Positions 24,209 through 32,372 of a stretch of DNA of 32,372 nucleotides are shown here, piece after piece. Location: NCBI GenBank assembly GCA_910577605.1, contig CAJTON010000002.1, forward strand, positions 108,434 to 140,805, given 5' to 3'. Both the position numbers and the translations under genes were made by a program. The first letter of the stretch is position 1. Each line of letters starts with the position of its first letter. Under the pieces are notes generated by a model, which was given only the letters and a program-made list of their open reading frames with translations, made no database searches and had not been told where the DNA came from. The stretch comes from an uncultured Butyrivibrio sp. (GTDB lineage Bacteria > Bacillota > Clostridia > Lachnospirales > Lachnospiraceae).

Positions 24209-26632
24209 ATGGATATTCGCGATGAATTCGGTAAAAGAATACTTTTTTTTGACGGGGGAATGGGTTCTCTTTTACAGGAGCGCGGGCTTAAAGCCGGCGA
24301 GCTGCCCGAACAGTGGAACCTTGACAATCCGCAGCCCGTCATAGACATACACAGAGCTTACGCCGAAGCGGGCGCGGATATAATCCTCGCCAACACCTTC
24401 GGGGCTAACCGCTTTAAATTCGATAATTCAGATGAAATAATCCGCGCGGGAATCGAAAACGCGCGCAAGGGCATAATGCTTTCGGGCAGGAACGCTTATG
24501 TCGCGCTTGATATAGGTCCGACCGGCAAGCTTTTAAAGCCTATGGGAACGCTTGACTTTGAGGAGGCCGTGAGCGTTTTTGCGGACATAGTAAAATCAGG
24601 CGTTAAAGCCGGGGCGGATTTGATTCTTATAGAGACAATGAGCGATACATATGAGCTTAAGGCCGCCGTTTTAGCGGCAAAGGAAAATTCCGGCCTTCCG
24701 GTGATAGCCACCGTTATTTTCGGCGAAAACGGAAAAATGCTGACCGGCGCAAGTCCCGAAGCCGTCGCCGCCATGCTTGAGGGCCTTCGCGTGGACGCTC
24801 TGGGAATGAACTGCGGGCTGGGTCCCAAACAGATGAAGCCTGTTTTCGCGCGGCTTTCCGAATACGCGAGCATTCCGCTCGTCATCAATCCAAACGCCGG
24901 GCTTCCGCGCGCCGAAGGCGACAAAACGGTATATGACGTCGGTCCCGACGAATTTGCCGCCGACATGGAGGAGCTTATCGGAATGGGCGCATGGTTTGCC
25001 GGGGGATGCTGCGGCACGACCCCAGAGCATATAAAAGCCTTGGTAAACCGCTGCGGCGGCATGAAGCCGCTTCCTCTCACGGAAAAAGATCATACGATAG
25101 TGACCTCATATTCACGCGCGGTCGAGCTTGGCGGCGCACCCGTCATAATCGGCGAACGCATCAACCCGACCGGCAAATCCAAATTCAAGCAGGCACTGCG
25201 CGACGGAAATATGGAATACATTCTTGAAGAGGGCGTTAAACAGTCGGATTCGGGCGCCCACATACTGGACGTAAACGTCGGTCTTCCCGAAATAGACGAG
25301 CCGGAAATGATGCGCCGCACCGTATACGAGCTTCAGAGCATTCTCCCTCTCCCGCTCCAGCTTGACACGACCGACGCGCAGGCGATGGAAAAAGCTATGC
25401 GCATATACAACGGCAAGCCCATGATAAATTCCGTCAACGGAAAGCAAAGCGTTATGAGGGAGATTTTCCCGCTTGTCCAGAAATACGGCGGCGTTGTAGT
25501 AGGTCTTGCTCTCGACGAGGACGGTATCCCCGCTACCGCCAAAGGCAGACTTGAGATCGCCCGCAAAATATACGATACCGCGGCAGAATACGGAATAAAG
25601 CCCAAGGACATCGTTATCGACGCTCTGACAATGACTATGAGCACTGACAACGATTCCGCAAACGTAACTCTGGATACAGTCCGCCGTCTTAAAGAAAACG
25701 GCGGGCGAACGGTGCTGGGCGTATCCAATATTTCCTTCGGACTGCCGCAGCGTGAGCTTATAAATTCGGCATTTTTTACAATGGCAATGCAGGCGGGGCT
25801 TTCCGCCGGAATCATCAATCCCAATTCCGCGGCAATGCGTCAGGCGTACGATGTCTTCTGCGTACTCGGAGGCTTCGACAGCCAGTGTATGTCATATATC
25901 GAGCGCTACGCGTCCGCGCCGGACGCGCCCAAAGCCCAGGCTGCTCCCTCCGCACCCTCTGTTTCCCGCTCCGGCACTCCAAGCGCGCCTTCCCCGTCCT
26001 CTCAGCTGTCGCTTACCGACAGCATAGTCAAAGGGCTTAAAGAACAGGCATACAGGGCGACGCAAGCCCTCCTTGCCGAAAAAGAACCTATGGACGTGAT
26101 AAACGGCGAGCTTGTTCCGGCTCTTGACATAGTCGGAAAAGGCTTTGAAAAGGGCACCCTCTTCCTGCCGCAGCTTCTTATGAGCGCAGAGGCGGCAAAA
26201 GCGGGCTTTGATGCGATAAAGGAGTATGTCAGCCGTCAGGGGACCTCCCAGCAGAAAAAAGCCGCCATTGTCATCGCGACCGTCAAGGGCGATATTCACG
26301 ACATCGGCAAAAATATCGTGAAAGTCCTTTTAGAAAATTACGGCTACGACGTTATAGACCTCGGCAAGGACGTGTCTCCCGAAACCGTGGTCGAAACAGT
26401 CGTAAAAACTCACGCCCCGCTTGTCGGCTTAAGCGCGCTTATGACCACCACCGTCGTAAATATGGAGGAAACGATAAAACAGCTGAGAGAATCCTGCCCG
26501 TGGTGCAAAATCATGGTCGGCGGCGCGGTGCTTACTCAGGAATACGCCGACATGATAGGCGCGGATTTCTACGGAAAGGACGCGATGCAGTCCGTATATT
26601 ACGCCGAAAAGCTGCTGAATACGGAAAAGTAA
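24209..26632 (+). CDS. metH: Cobalamin-dependent methionine synthase lacking the activation domain
   Basis: An 807-residue modular enzyme transferring methyl from 5-methyl-THF via cobalamin to homocysteine. Residues 1-~285 form the homocysteine-binding barrel with zinc ligands C202 (GMNCG) and C267/C268 (GGCCGTT). Residues ~300-565 form the pterin-binding barrel (IIGERINPTGKSKF, DVNVGLPEID). A Pro/Ala/Ser-rich linker (~570-600) follows, then the four-helix cap (~605-680) and the B12-binding domain with the cobalt ligand H697 (DIHDIGKN). E. coli MetH has ~1227 residues with a further activation domain; here it is supplied by the upstream gene. RBS AAGGAG. Third gene of the met operon. Confidence 0.95.
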   Translation: MDIRDEFGKRILFFDGGMGSLLQERGLKAGELPEQWNLDNPQPVIDIHRAYAEAGADIILANTFGANRFKFDNSDEIIRAGIENARKGIMLSGRNAYVALDIGPTGKLLKPMGTLDFEEAVSVFADIVKSGVKAGADLILIETMSDTYELKAAVLAAKENSGLPVIATVIFGENGKMLTGASPEAVAAMLEGLRVDALGMNCGLGPKQMKPVFARLSEYASIPLVINPNAGLPRAEGDKTVYDVGPDEFAADMEELIGMGAWFAGGCCGTTPEHIKALVNRCGGMKPLPLTEKDHTIVTSYSRAVELGGAPVIIGERINPTGKSKFKQALRDGNMEYILEEGVKQSDSGAHILDVNVGLPEIDEPEMMRRTVYELQSILPLPLQLDTTDAQAMEKAMRIYNGKPMINSVNGKQSVMREIFPLVQKYGGVVVGLALDEDGIPATAKGRLEIARKIYDTAAEYGIKPKDIVIDALTMTMSTDNDSANVTLDTVRRLKENGGRTVLGVSNISFGLPQRELINSAFFTMAMQAGLSAGIINPNSAAMRQAYDVFCVLGGFDSQCMSYIERYASAPDAPKAQAAPSAPSVSRSGTPSAPSPSSQLSLTDSIVKGLKEQAYRATQALLAEKEPMDVINGELVPALDIVGKGFEKGTLFLPQLLMSAEAAKAGFDAIKEYVSRQGTSQQKKAAIVIATVKGDIHDIGKNIVKVLLENYGYDVIDLGKDVSPETVVETVVKTHAPLVGLSALMTTTVVNMEETIKQLRESCPWCKIMVGGAVLTQEYADMIGADFYGKDAMQSVYYAEKLLNTEK

Positions 26633-26723
26633 CGACAAACTAAAACAAATCACGGCAAATCAACTTCTGTAACATTATTTCCAACGATTTTGAAGAATTT
26701 GATTTATTTGAGGGCTAAATCAC

Positions 26724-27065
26724 ATGAAAAATAAAATTTGTTTTGCACTTTGCTGCGTTTGGTCAATAATTACAGCATTTTTCGCGCCGATTTGTTTCGG
26801 TCTGATTTACATGAACATCACAGGACATTCAAAAGGATACGGCTATGACCTCGGAGCGGAAAAGGACATTTCAATAGCCCTTGGAATATTTGAGCTTATA
26901 ATCTGGCTCGCTCTGGCTATTCCATCAAATATTTATATATTCAGGCAAATGCGAGGCAGAAAAATTTTTTACGTCACCGCCATTGTTTTGTATGCGCTTC
27001 TTTTCATCGGAGGAATTATGCTGATAGGCGGTTTAGATGATTTCGGACGTTTTTTTCACGCGTAA
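26724..27065 (+). CDS. Small integral membrane protein of unknown function
   Basis: A 113-residue hydrophobic protein with three predicted membrane helices (~5-30, ~48-70, ~80-104) and short charged loops. No family is recognised. ATG 26724 is preceded by GAGGG at 9 bases. It follows metH by 91 bases with no clear terminator or promoter between them, so it may be read from the met operon. The Phe- and Lys-rich, A/T-richer composition differs a little from its neighbours. Confidence 0.65.
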   Translation: MKNKICFALCCVWSIITAFFAPICFGLIYMNITGHSKGYGYDLGAEKDISIALGIFELIIWLALAIPSNIYIFRQMRGRKIFYVTAIVLYALLFIGGIMLIGGLDDFGRFFHA

Positions 27066-27070
27066 CGTAC

Positions 27071-27099
27071 TTTACAAATCCAAGGTTTTCTAATATAAT
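27071..27099 (+). promoter_or_regulatory. Predicted promoter of the third GNAT gene
   Basis: TTTACA (27071-27076), 17 bp, TATAAT (27094-27099). The ~75-base leader that follows contains a small hairpin (TCTTTG / CAAAGA at 27135-27154) flanked by complementary TCACG and CGTGA. Confidence 0.65.
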
Positions 27100-27182
27100 T
27101 ATTCAAGTGTCACGATAAAGCACGTTTCTGCTCTTCTTTGGCTGAAGTCAAAGAGTCACCGTGATAATGAGGAGTCGAGCTA

Positions 27183-27734
27183 ATGGATTATACCGAACTG
27201 TTTAACAGCCTGCATCCTGATTTCTTCAAAGAAGAAGGCATTCGCGCTTTGTCCGGGGATTGGGTATTCACGGAATTGGTTATGGACCTGAGAGAAGCTC
27301 CGCCGAGCGTGACGCTGCCTGAACGCCCGAACGGGATCTCATTCGGCGAGTATCACGGAGAGCTTGCGGCGCTTCAAAATGCGGTCCGCAGCGTGGACGA
27401 GGACTGGGTGCAATATTTCAATGAAGGAGAGCGGTTTTATTGCGCCTTTGAGGGAGAAAGGATCGCCGCCTTTTGCAGTCTTGCCGACATGGGACAGTTT
27501 CAAGGGCTTCATATCGGCGGACCGGGCTGTGTCGGAACGATACCCGAATTCCGCAGGCGCGGCATAGGATTGGAAATGGTGCGATCGGCTACCGAAACGC
27601 TTCGGCAGGACGGCTTTGATCTCTCGTGGATCCATTATACGCATCTGGCGAATTGGTACATGAAGCTTGGATATAAACCTGTCCTTAATTGGAACAGCGG
27701 AGGGATTATTTCTGATGCTGAGAATGAAAAGTGA
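27183..27734 (+). CDS. GNAT-family N-acetyltransferase
   Basis: A 183-residue acetyltransferase. The C-terminal half has the GNAT acetyl-CoA loop (CVGTIPEFRRRGIGLEMVRSATE) and the closing LANWYMKLGYKPVLNW. The first ~70 residues, including the acidic SVDEDWVQYFNEGERFYCAFEGERIAAFC strand pair, form the substrate side. The acceptor is unknown. ATG follows GAGGAG. It has its own promoter and is monocistronic, ending shortly before a tRNA gene. Confidence 0.85.
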   Translation: MDYTELFNSLHPDFFKEEGIRALSGDWVFTELVMDLREAPPSVTLPERPNGISFGEYHGELAALQNAVRSVDEDWVQYFNEGERFYCAFEGERIAAFCSLADMGQFQGLHIGGPGCVGTIPEFRRRGIGLEMVRSATETLRQDGFDLSWIHYTHLANWYMKLGYKPVLNWNSGGIISDAENEK

Positions 27735-27780
27735 CAGCTTTTCCGGATTAGAATGAAAATATATGCCCCCAATTTAATAC

Positions 27781-27862
27781 GCGGTTATGGCGGAATTGGC
27801 AGACGCGATAGATTTAGGTTCTATTGTCAACAGACGTGCAGGTTCAAGTCCTGTTAACCGCA
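27781..27862 (+). tRNA. tRNA-Leu (anticodon UAG)
   Basis: An 82-base class II tRNA. Acceptor stem GCGGTTA / TAACCGC with discriminator A; anticodon stem ATAGA / TCTAT around loop TTTAGGT, giving anticodon TAG; a long variable arm (GTCAACAGAC) as in tRNA-Leu; T arm GCAGG-TTCAAGT-CCTGT. The CCA end is not encoded. It reads CUA and other CUN leucine codons. Confidence 0.96.
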
Positions 27863-27873
27863 TTCTACCTATG

Positions 27874-27918
27874 ATAGCCCGAACAATTTACTTACGGTAA
27901 AATATTCGGGTTATTTTT
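27874..27918 (+). terminator. Terminator after tRNA-Leu
   Basis: ATAGCCCGAA pairs with TTCGGGTTAT and the stem continues with TTTAC / GTAAA; TTTTT follows, with a second T run a few bases later. It ends the tRNA transcript before the sigma-factor gene. Confidence 0.8.
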
Positions 27919-27994
27919 CAATTTTTTTCACATATCCGCCAACCTTTGCGGATTTATTTCCACTATATAATCAAACGGTACCGGAGTAATAAAT

Positions 27995-29611
27995 ATGATA
28001 AAACAAAGAGCAGATGCGATCATAACGGAATACCTGCCGAAAATATACGGCTTTGCGGTAAGCAAATCCTTCGGTTACGACGAAGCCGAGGAGCTTTGCT
28101 CCGACATTGTAAGCGAGCTTTACCGCTCATTGCTTTGTGCCGACAGAATTTACAACACTGACGGCTATGTATGGCGGATAAGCGCTCATGTGTATTCCAA
28201 ATTCGTTTCATCAAAGAAAAAGCATCAGGGAATTTCGATCGACGGTATGGACATTCCGGTGAACGACGAGTATTTTTCCGATGAAGATGAAGAACTGCTG
28301 CGTCTCAGGCGTGAGGTATCCTTTCTGACAAAGGTGCGCCGCGAAATCGTTTATTCATATTATTACGGAAACCAGAGCATAGCTGCCATTTCCTCCGCAA
28401 TGAATCTGCCTGTCGGAACGGTGAAATGGCATCTGAACAAGGCAAGAAACGATTTGAAAGAAGGATTTGTTATGGAAAGAAAAATAGGGAAATTAGGATT
28501 AAAGCCAGTCAAGGCCAATAGCTTCGGACACTGTGGAAATCCGGGAACAAACAGCGGTCCTGAATTTTATCTCGGCGACAGCGTGAATCTGAACATCGTG
28601 TACAGCGTTTACCACGAACCCAAGACGGCTGAGGAGATTGCAGAGGAACTAGGCGCCACGCCCGTTCTTATCGAAGAAAAGATCGACTTTCTGGAGAGCA
28701 ACGGATTTCTGGTAAGGCAGTCCAAAAACCGCTATATCACATACGTTCATTTCAATCCCGAAACCTATTCGCTTGAGAAAAGGGAGAACACCCTGAAAAA
28801 ACAGCGCGAGGCCGCAGAGCTTCTCGCAAAGGATTACGCTCAGTCTATACGGGAAGCGATCGCCGATTATCCCGGCGTATATATACCGGGCGGCAACAGA
28901 GAGCTGCTTGAAGCCGCCGCGATCATGTACGGAGTGATAAACAAATGTCAGCTTCACACAAACAAGGATCTGTCAAAATATTATATCAAAACCGCAGCCG
29001 GCGGAGAATTTATCGCTTATGTCAGTCTTCCCTCTGAGCAGACTGATAAGGACTATGTTCCCGTACTGGAGCATCAGGATCTCACCGCCTGCGGAAACAT
29101 GAACCGCTACTCGCAGAAATATCCGGTATATTCATGGTCCGTTGACACGAAATTCTGTTCAAGAGAAGGCTTTTGGGAGAACAATCGCCTTTCCGATTAC
29201 GAGTATCTGTACGAATTTATCACGGGCGCGATCTCGGACACCCCCGCCAATGCGGACAAATTCAAAAGACTCAGAGATCGGAAATTCATATCTCCCGAAA
29301 ACAAAGTAAACATCATGGTGATAAACGGAAAATCGGACGACTTTTTGGGCAGGATACCGTCCCTCGACGACGCCGTAAAAAAGACTTTCGCCGGGTACGC
29401 GCTTGAGTCCGCCGAAATGCTCGCCAGAAACTATCCTCCACAGATGAGGGACCTTGTCGTCAGCGACCACGCCGGTAGCTTCATAAGCAATTCCGTAGCT
29501 GTCATGGTAACGGATATACTTTACAAAAACGGCACCTTCAAGCCTCTTACGGAAAACGAAAAAGTCACCTCTGATCTGATAATGTTCTGTGACAGACTTC
29601 CTGACGCGTAA
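27995..29611 (+). CDS. ECF-like sigma-70 factor with winged-helix and long unknown C-terminal extension
   Basis: A 538-residue protein. Residues ~5-75 resemble sigma region 2 (YLPKIYGFAVSKSFGYDEAEELCSDIVSELYRSL) and ~105-160 sigma region 4 (LLTKVRREIVYSYYYGNQSIAAISSAMNLPVGTVKWHLNKARNDLKEG-like). Normal ECF factors end there at ~180 residues. Residues ~195-262 look like a winged helix (PKTAEEIAEELGATPVLIEEKIDFLESNGFLV). About 275 further residues form no domain I know; no membrane helix is visible. The extension may sense a signal and replace a separate anti-sigma factor, as in ECF groups with fused C-terminal domains. ATG 27995 follows GGAG. A TATAAT at 27966-27971 has no good -35, possibly reflecting an unusual promoter. 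Confidence 0.8.
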   Translation: MIKQRADAIITEYLPKIYGFAVSKSFGYDEAEELCSDIVSELYRSLLCADRIYNTDGYVWRISAHVYSKFVSSKKKHQGISIDGMDIPVNDEYFSDEDEELLRLRREVSFLTKVRREIVYSYYYGNQSIAAISSAMNLPVGTVKWHLNKARNDLKEGFVMERKIGKLGLKPVKANSFGHCGNPGTNSGPEFYLGDSVNLNIVYSVYHEPKTAEEIAEELGATPVLIEEKIDFLESNGFLVRQSKNRYITYVHFNPETYSLEKRENTLKKQREAAELLAKDYAQSIREAIADYPGVYIPGGNRELLEAAAIMYGVINKCQLHTNKDLSKYYIKTAAGGEFIAYVSLPSEQTDKDYVPVLEHQDLTACGNMNRYSQKYPVYSWSVDTKFCSREGFWENNRLSDYEYLYEFITGAISDTPANADKFKRLRDRKFISPENKVNIMVINGKSDDFLGRIPSLDDAVKKTFAGYALESAEMLARNYPPQMRDLVVSDHAGSFISNSVAVMVTDILYKNGTFKPLTENEKVTSDLIMFCDRLPDA

Positions 29612-29644
29612 AGTTTTTCAGAAGCCTTTCCTACTGACATAGAT

Positions 29645-29688
29645 AACAATTACCGCAGTCCTGAAAATGGCTGCGGTAATTGTTTTTT
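29645..29688. terminator. Bidirectional terminator between sigma-factor gene and upp
   Basis: A 14-bp perfect stem (AACAATTACCGCAG / CTGCGGTAATTGTT) with a 12-base loop and a TTTTTT tail on the plus strand lies between two convergent genes, so it can serve both. Confidence 0.88.
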
Positions 29689-29691
29689 AAT

Positions 29692-30333
29692 TTATTTTGT
29701 TCCGAAGATCCTGTCGCCCGCGTCGCCGAGTCCCGGACAGATATACGCGTTCTCGTTAAGCCTGTCATCCAGATGACCGCAGTATATCTCTACGTCAGGG
29801 TGAGCCGCGCTAAGACGCTTCAAGCCTTCCGGCGCGGCTATTATGCACATGAACGTAATGTCTTTTCCGCCCCTTTGCTTGATGAAATCGATCGCGGCGA
29901 CCGCGGATCCGCCCGTGGCAAGCATGGGATCGCACACTATTATTTTGCGCAGCTCTATGGGATTGGGAAGCTTGCAGTAATACTCGTGAGGCTCGTGCGT
30001 CGTCTCGTCGCGGTACAGGCCGATATGTCCGACCTTCGCTGCGGGTATTAGCGTCAGAAGCCCCCCTACCATACCAAGTCCGGCTCTGAGAATCGGCACT
30101 ATCGCGGGCTTCTTGCCGTCAATCATCGGGCTTTTCGTTTCCTGAATAGGCGTTTTGATGTCAACGTCCCTGAGCGGAAGATTGCGCAAAGCCTCGTATC
30201 CCATAAGGACAGCTATCTCGTCCGTAAGTTTGCGGAACTCGTTCGTTCCGGTGCTCTCCATCCTGAGCATGGTGATCTTATGCTGAATAAGCGGATGCTC
30301 CGTAATCGTTATTTTTTCGTTGCCGTTATACAT
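29692..30333 (-). CDS. upp: Uracil phosphoribosyltransferase
   Basis: A 213-residue salvage enzyme making UMP from uracil and PRPP. The whole length matches bacterial Upp: ITEHPLIQHKITMLR at the start, PILRAGLGMVGG, the PRPP loop IIVCDPMLATGGSA and the uracil-binding C-terminus GLGDAGDRIFGTK. ATG 30333 follows AGAGGACG. It has its own promoter in the 3' end of the preceding gene and ends at a terminator shared with the convergent sigma-factor gene. Confidence 0.96.
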   Translation of the reverse strand: MYNGNEKITITEHPLIQHKITMLRMESTGTNEFRKLTDEIAVLMGYEALRNLPLRDVDIKTPIQETKSPMIDGKKPAIVPILRAGLGMVGGLLTLIPAAKVGHIGLYRDETTHEPHEYYCKLPNPIELRKIIVCDPMLATGGSAVAAIDFIKQRGGKDITFMCIIAAPEGLKRLSAAHPDVEIYCGHLDDRLNENAYICPGLGDAGDRIFGTK

Positions 30334-30392
30334 ATTCTCGTCCTCTCTTTATTGATTCGCCGTTTTCGGGCGCGTAATTTCTCTTATCTTTT

Positions 30393-30421
30393 ATTCTATT
30401 CCCATACATGACTTTTTTCAA
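30393..30421 (-). promoter_or_regulatory. Predicted upp promoter
   Basis: TTGAAA (30416-30421) and TAGAAT (30393-30398), 17-bp spacer on the minus strand; the -35 box overlaps the stop region of the YgiQ-like gene. Confidence 0.6.
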
Positions 30422-32257
30422 CCTTTTTTGCGGTTTCCCTTACCGTTGTCCGGCCGTTTAGCGCGCCGTACTATTTTACGCGGAGGTATAAGACATTCCG
30501 GTCCGAAGCCTATCAGATCGGCGCGCCCCGCCTTTAAAAGCGCCTCCTTTACCAGTTCGTAGTTTTCCGGTCTGCGGTACTGGATAAGCGCGCGCTGCAT
30601 CGCTTTTTCTGGGTACATACACCGGCTTCATATTGCGCGGATCAACGCCTGTGTAATACATACAAGTCGATATAGTGGAGGGCGTGGGGTAGAAATCCTG
30701 CACCTGTTCCGGCATATATCCTATATCCCTTATGTATTCCGCCAAAGCGACAGCGTCCTCAAGCGTCGAGCCGGGATGAGACGACATAAGATACGGAACA
30801 AGATACTGCTCTCTTCCAAGCGCCTTGTTTATTCCGGCGCATTTTTTTACAAAAGCCTCGTACACGTCGTTGGAAGGCTTCCCCATGAGCCTCAGCACGT
30901 TATCCGAAATATGCTCCGGCGCCACCCGGAGCTGCCCGCTTATGTGATGCTCGCACAACTCTTTTATAAAAATATCATTCTTATCGGCAAGCGCGTAATC
31001 GAAGCGGATTCCCGACCGCACAAAAACCTTCTTTACTTTGGGTAGCTTTCTGAGCTTTCGCAGAAGGCTCACATAATCGCTGTGATCCGCATTCAGATTC
31101 GGGCAGGGCTTCGGGAAAAGGCACTGCCTGTCAACACAGGCTACGCGCTCCGTCTGTTTTTTGCAGGCAGGCTGCCTGAAATTCGCGGTAGGACCCCCGA
31201 CGTCGTGGATATATCCCTTGAAATCCAGCTGCTCCGTCATTTCCTCCGCCTCTTTGAGAAGCGATTCATGACTGCGTGACTGTATTATTCTCCCCTGATG
31301 AAAAGTAAGCGCGCAGAAGGAGCAGCCCCCGAAGCATCCCCTTCCGCTTGTGAGACTGAATTTGATCTCGGCAAAAGCGGGAACGCCTCCTTGCTTTTCA
31401 TATACCGGATGAGCGGCATTCATGTAAGGCAGCCCGTATACGTCGTCCATCTCAAGCTGCGACAAAGGCTTTGACGCAGGATTCTGCACAATATAGATCC
31501 CGTCAGGATACGGCTCGACAAGGCGGCTGCCCGAATACGGGTCTGTATTGCAGTACTGCGTATAAAAGCTGCGGGCATAATTAAGCCTGTCCTCCTTAAG
31601 CTCCCCGTATGACGGAAGAAGCTTATAGTCGTACACATCCTCAAGCCTGCCCGTTTTATATACCGTTCCGTCGATAAAAGTAATGTCCTTTACGTCAAGC
31701 CCAGAATCAAGCGCCTCCGCGATCTCCACTATTGAGCGCTCCCCCATTCCGTACGAAATAAGGTCCGCCTGCGAATCAAGAAGTATCGACCTTTTAAGGG
31801 TGTCCGACCAGTAATCGTAATGCGCAAGTCTCCGAAGGCTCGCTTCTATCCCGCCGATTATGACAGGAACGTCCTTATATTTTCTTCTGACAAGATTGCC
31901 GTACACCGTGACTGCATGGTCGGGACGCTTTCCCACCGCTCCGCCCGCAGTATACGCGTCCGAGCTGCGGCGTTTTTTGGACACTGTATAATGGTTCACC
32001 ATCGAATCCATATTTCCGCCTGAAATAAGGAAACCGAGTCTCGGTCTGCCGAACACGTCTATGCTGTCCGCATCCCTCCAATCGGGCTGCGATATGATTC
32101 CCACCTTATAACCGCGCGACTCAAGCACCCTGCTGATTATCGCGGGTCCGAACGAAGAGTGATCGACATACGCGTCTCCGGTTATATATGCGAAATCGAC
32201 CGACTCCCATCCTCTTTTTTCCATGTCTGCCCTGCTTATCGGCAAAAAGTCCTTCAT
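30418..32257 (-). pseudogene. YgiQ-family radical SAM protein, frameshifted near the C-terminus
   Basis: A radical SAM enzyme of the YgiQ family (function unknown; about 600-650 residues in relatives). The N-terminal cobalamin-binding-like part (DFLPISRADMEKRGW, GGIEASLRRLAHYDYW) is followed by the radical SAM cluster motif C308-x3-C312-x2-C315 (GRGCFGGCSFC) and a barrel with VRSGIRFDY and RVAPEHIS. After residue ~549 (KPVYVP) the frame leaves the family pattern. The expected ending, EKAMQRALIQYRRPENYELV to ECLIPPR, is in another frame (to 30418). Relatives have about four residues between VP and EKAMQ, so ~11 bases appear missing near 30607-30613. As read, the protein would end with an unrelated 44-residue tail at 30476. 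The core is intact, so it may still be partly functional, or this is a sequence error. Confidence 0.85.
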
Positions 32258-32294
32258 TCCGTAATATCCCTCTATGATAAATGTGTCCCGGCTT

Positions 32295-32372
32295 TTACAA
32301 ATATTCCGTCAGCTGCGCCGGATTCTCTATAAATCTTGAGGCTCCCGCCGCCTGAAGCTCTTCTTTTCCTCT
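32295..32372 (-). CDS. C-terminal fragment, probable HAD-family phosphatase (truncated by window)
   Basis: Only the last 25 residues and the stop lie in the window. They read RGKEELQAAGASRFIENPAQL and end TEYL, which resembles the C-terminus of phosphoglycolate-phosphatase-like HAD enzymes (G-S-x-E-E-L-x-x-A-G-A-D-x-I-x-x-x-P-x-E-L). It precedes the YgiQ-like gene by 37 bases on the same strand, suggesting an operon. The call is based on this short tail alone. Confidence 0.5.
   Translation of the reverse strand, partial: RGKEELQAAGASRFIENPAQLTEYL

Noticed and set aside
27781..27862. tRNA-Leu as an integration site for a mobile element
   Set aside because: No second copy of the tRNA 3' end and no integrase were found in the window.
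30418..30618. Separate 66-residue gene downstream of the YgiQ-like gene
   Set aside because: Its sequence is the normal C-terminus of the YgiQ family, so it is the displaced end of a frameshifted gene.
1..32372. Mobile element or island carrying the van genes
   Set aside because: No transposase, integrase, flanking direct repeats or insertion sequence was seen; the van genes have base composition like their neighbours.

Overview
The window reads as chromosomal DNA of a low-oxygen-adapted Firmicute of class Clostridia. Supporting features are an [FeFe]-hydrogenase-like iron-sulfur protein, strong AAGGAG-type ribosome binding sites, sigma-A-type promoters, a split cobalamin-dependent methionine synthase, and a vanG-type operon like those of gut Clostridia. 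I cannot name the genus. There are no transposases, integrases, CRISPR arrays or rRNA genes, and no gap longer than 300 bases lacks a gene.

Layout. 1-2400 (+): the 3' end of a TPM-domain membrane protein, then a soluble ferredoxin/hydrogenase-like/methyl-accepting sensor gene carrying a frameshift. 2397-4462 (-): a MerR regulator translationally coupled to an unknown Cys-rich protein, behind a promoter with the 19-bp spacer typical of MerR control. 4623-12108 (-): a vancomycin-resistance locus of the VanG type, in transcription order vanR, vanS, a cell-wall amidase with Ig-like domains, vanG, vanXY, vanT. Together these would sense cell-wall stress, make D-Ser, make D-Ala-D-Ser and remove D-Ala-D-Ala ends. 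The amidase is an unusual member. 12233-19278 (-): a seven-gene operon encoding a trigger-factor-like prolyl isomerase, a thioredoxin, a two-domain lipoprotein, two ABC half-exporters (one broken by a single-base frameshift), a membrane-anchored protein sharing the lipoprotein's domain, and a LytTR regulator without the phospho-acceptor Asp. This is the best candidate for an undescribed export or peptide system.

19462-21028 (-): two GNAT acetyltransferases and a Nudix hydrolase. 21262-22494 (-): a membrane-anchored Ntn hydrolase of the choloylglycine hydrolase/penicillin acylase type, behind a promoter framed by two 16-bp palindromes. 22675-26632 (+): metF, a separate MetH reactivation-domain protein and a MetH lacking that domain, forming a methionine/one-carbon operon. 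26724-29611 (+): a small membrane protein, a third GNAT, tRNA-Leu(UAG), and an ECF-like sigma factor with a very long C-terminal extension. 29692-32372 (-): uracil phosphoribosyltransferase, a YgiQ-type radical SAM protein with a C-terminal frameshift, and the tail of a probable HAD phosphatase.

Three otherwise well conserved genes are frameshifted within 32 kb. This means either sequence errors or real decay, and it should be settled before any of these genes is called intact or dead. All functions are inferred by reading motifs; no database search was run.
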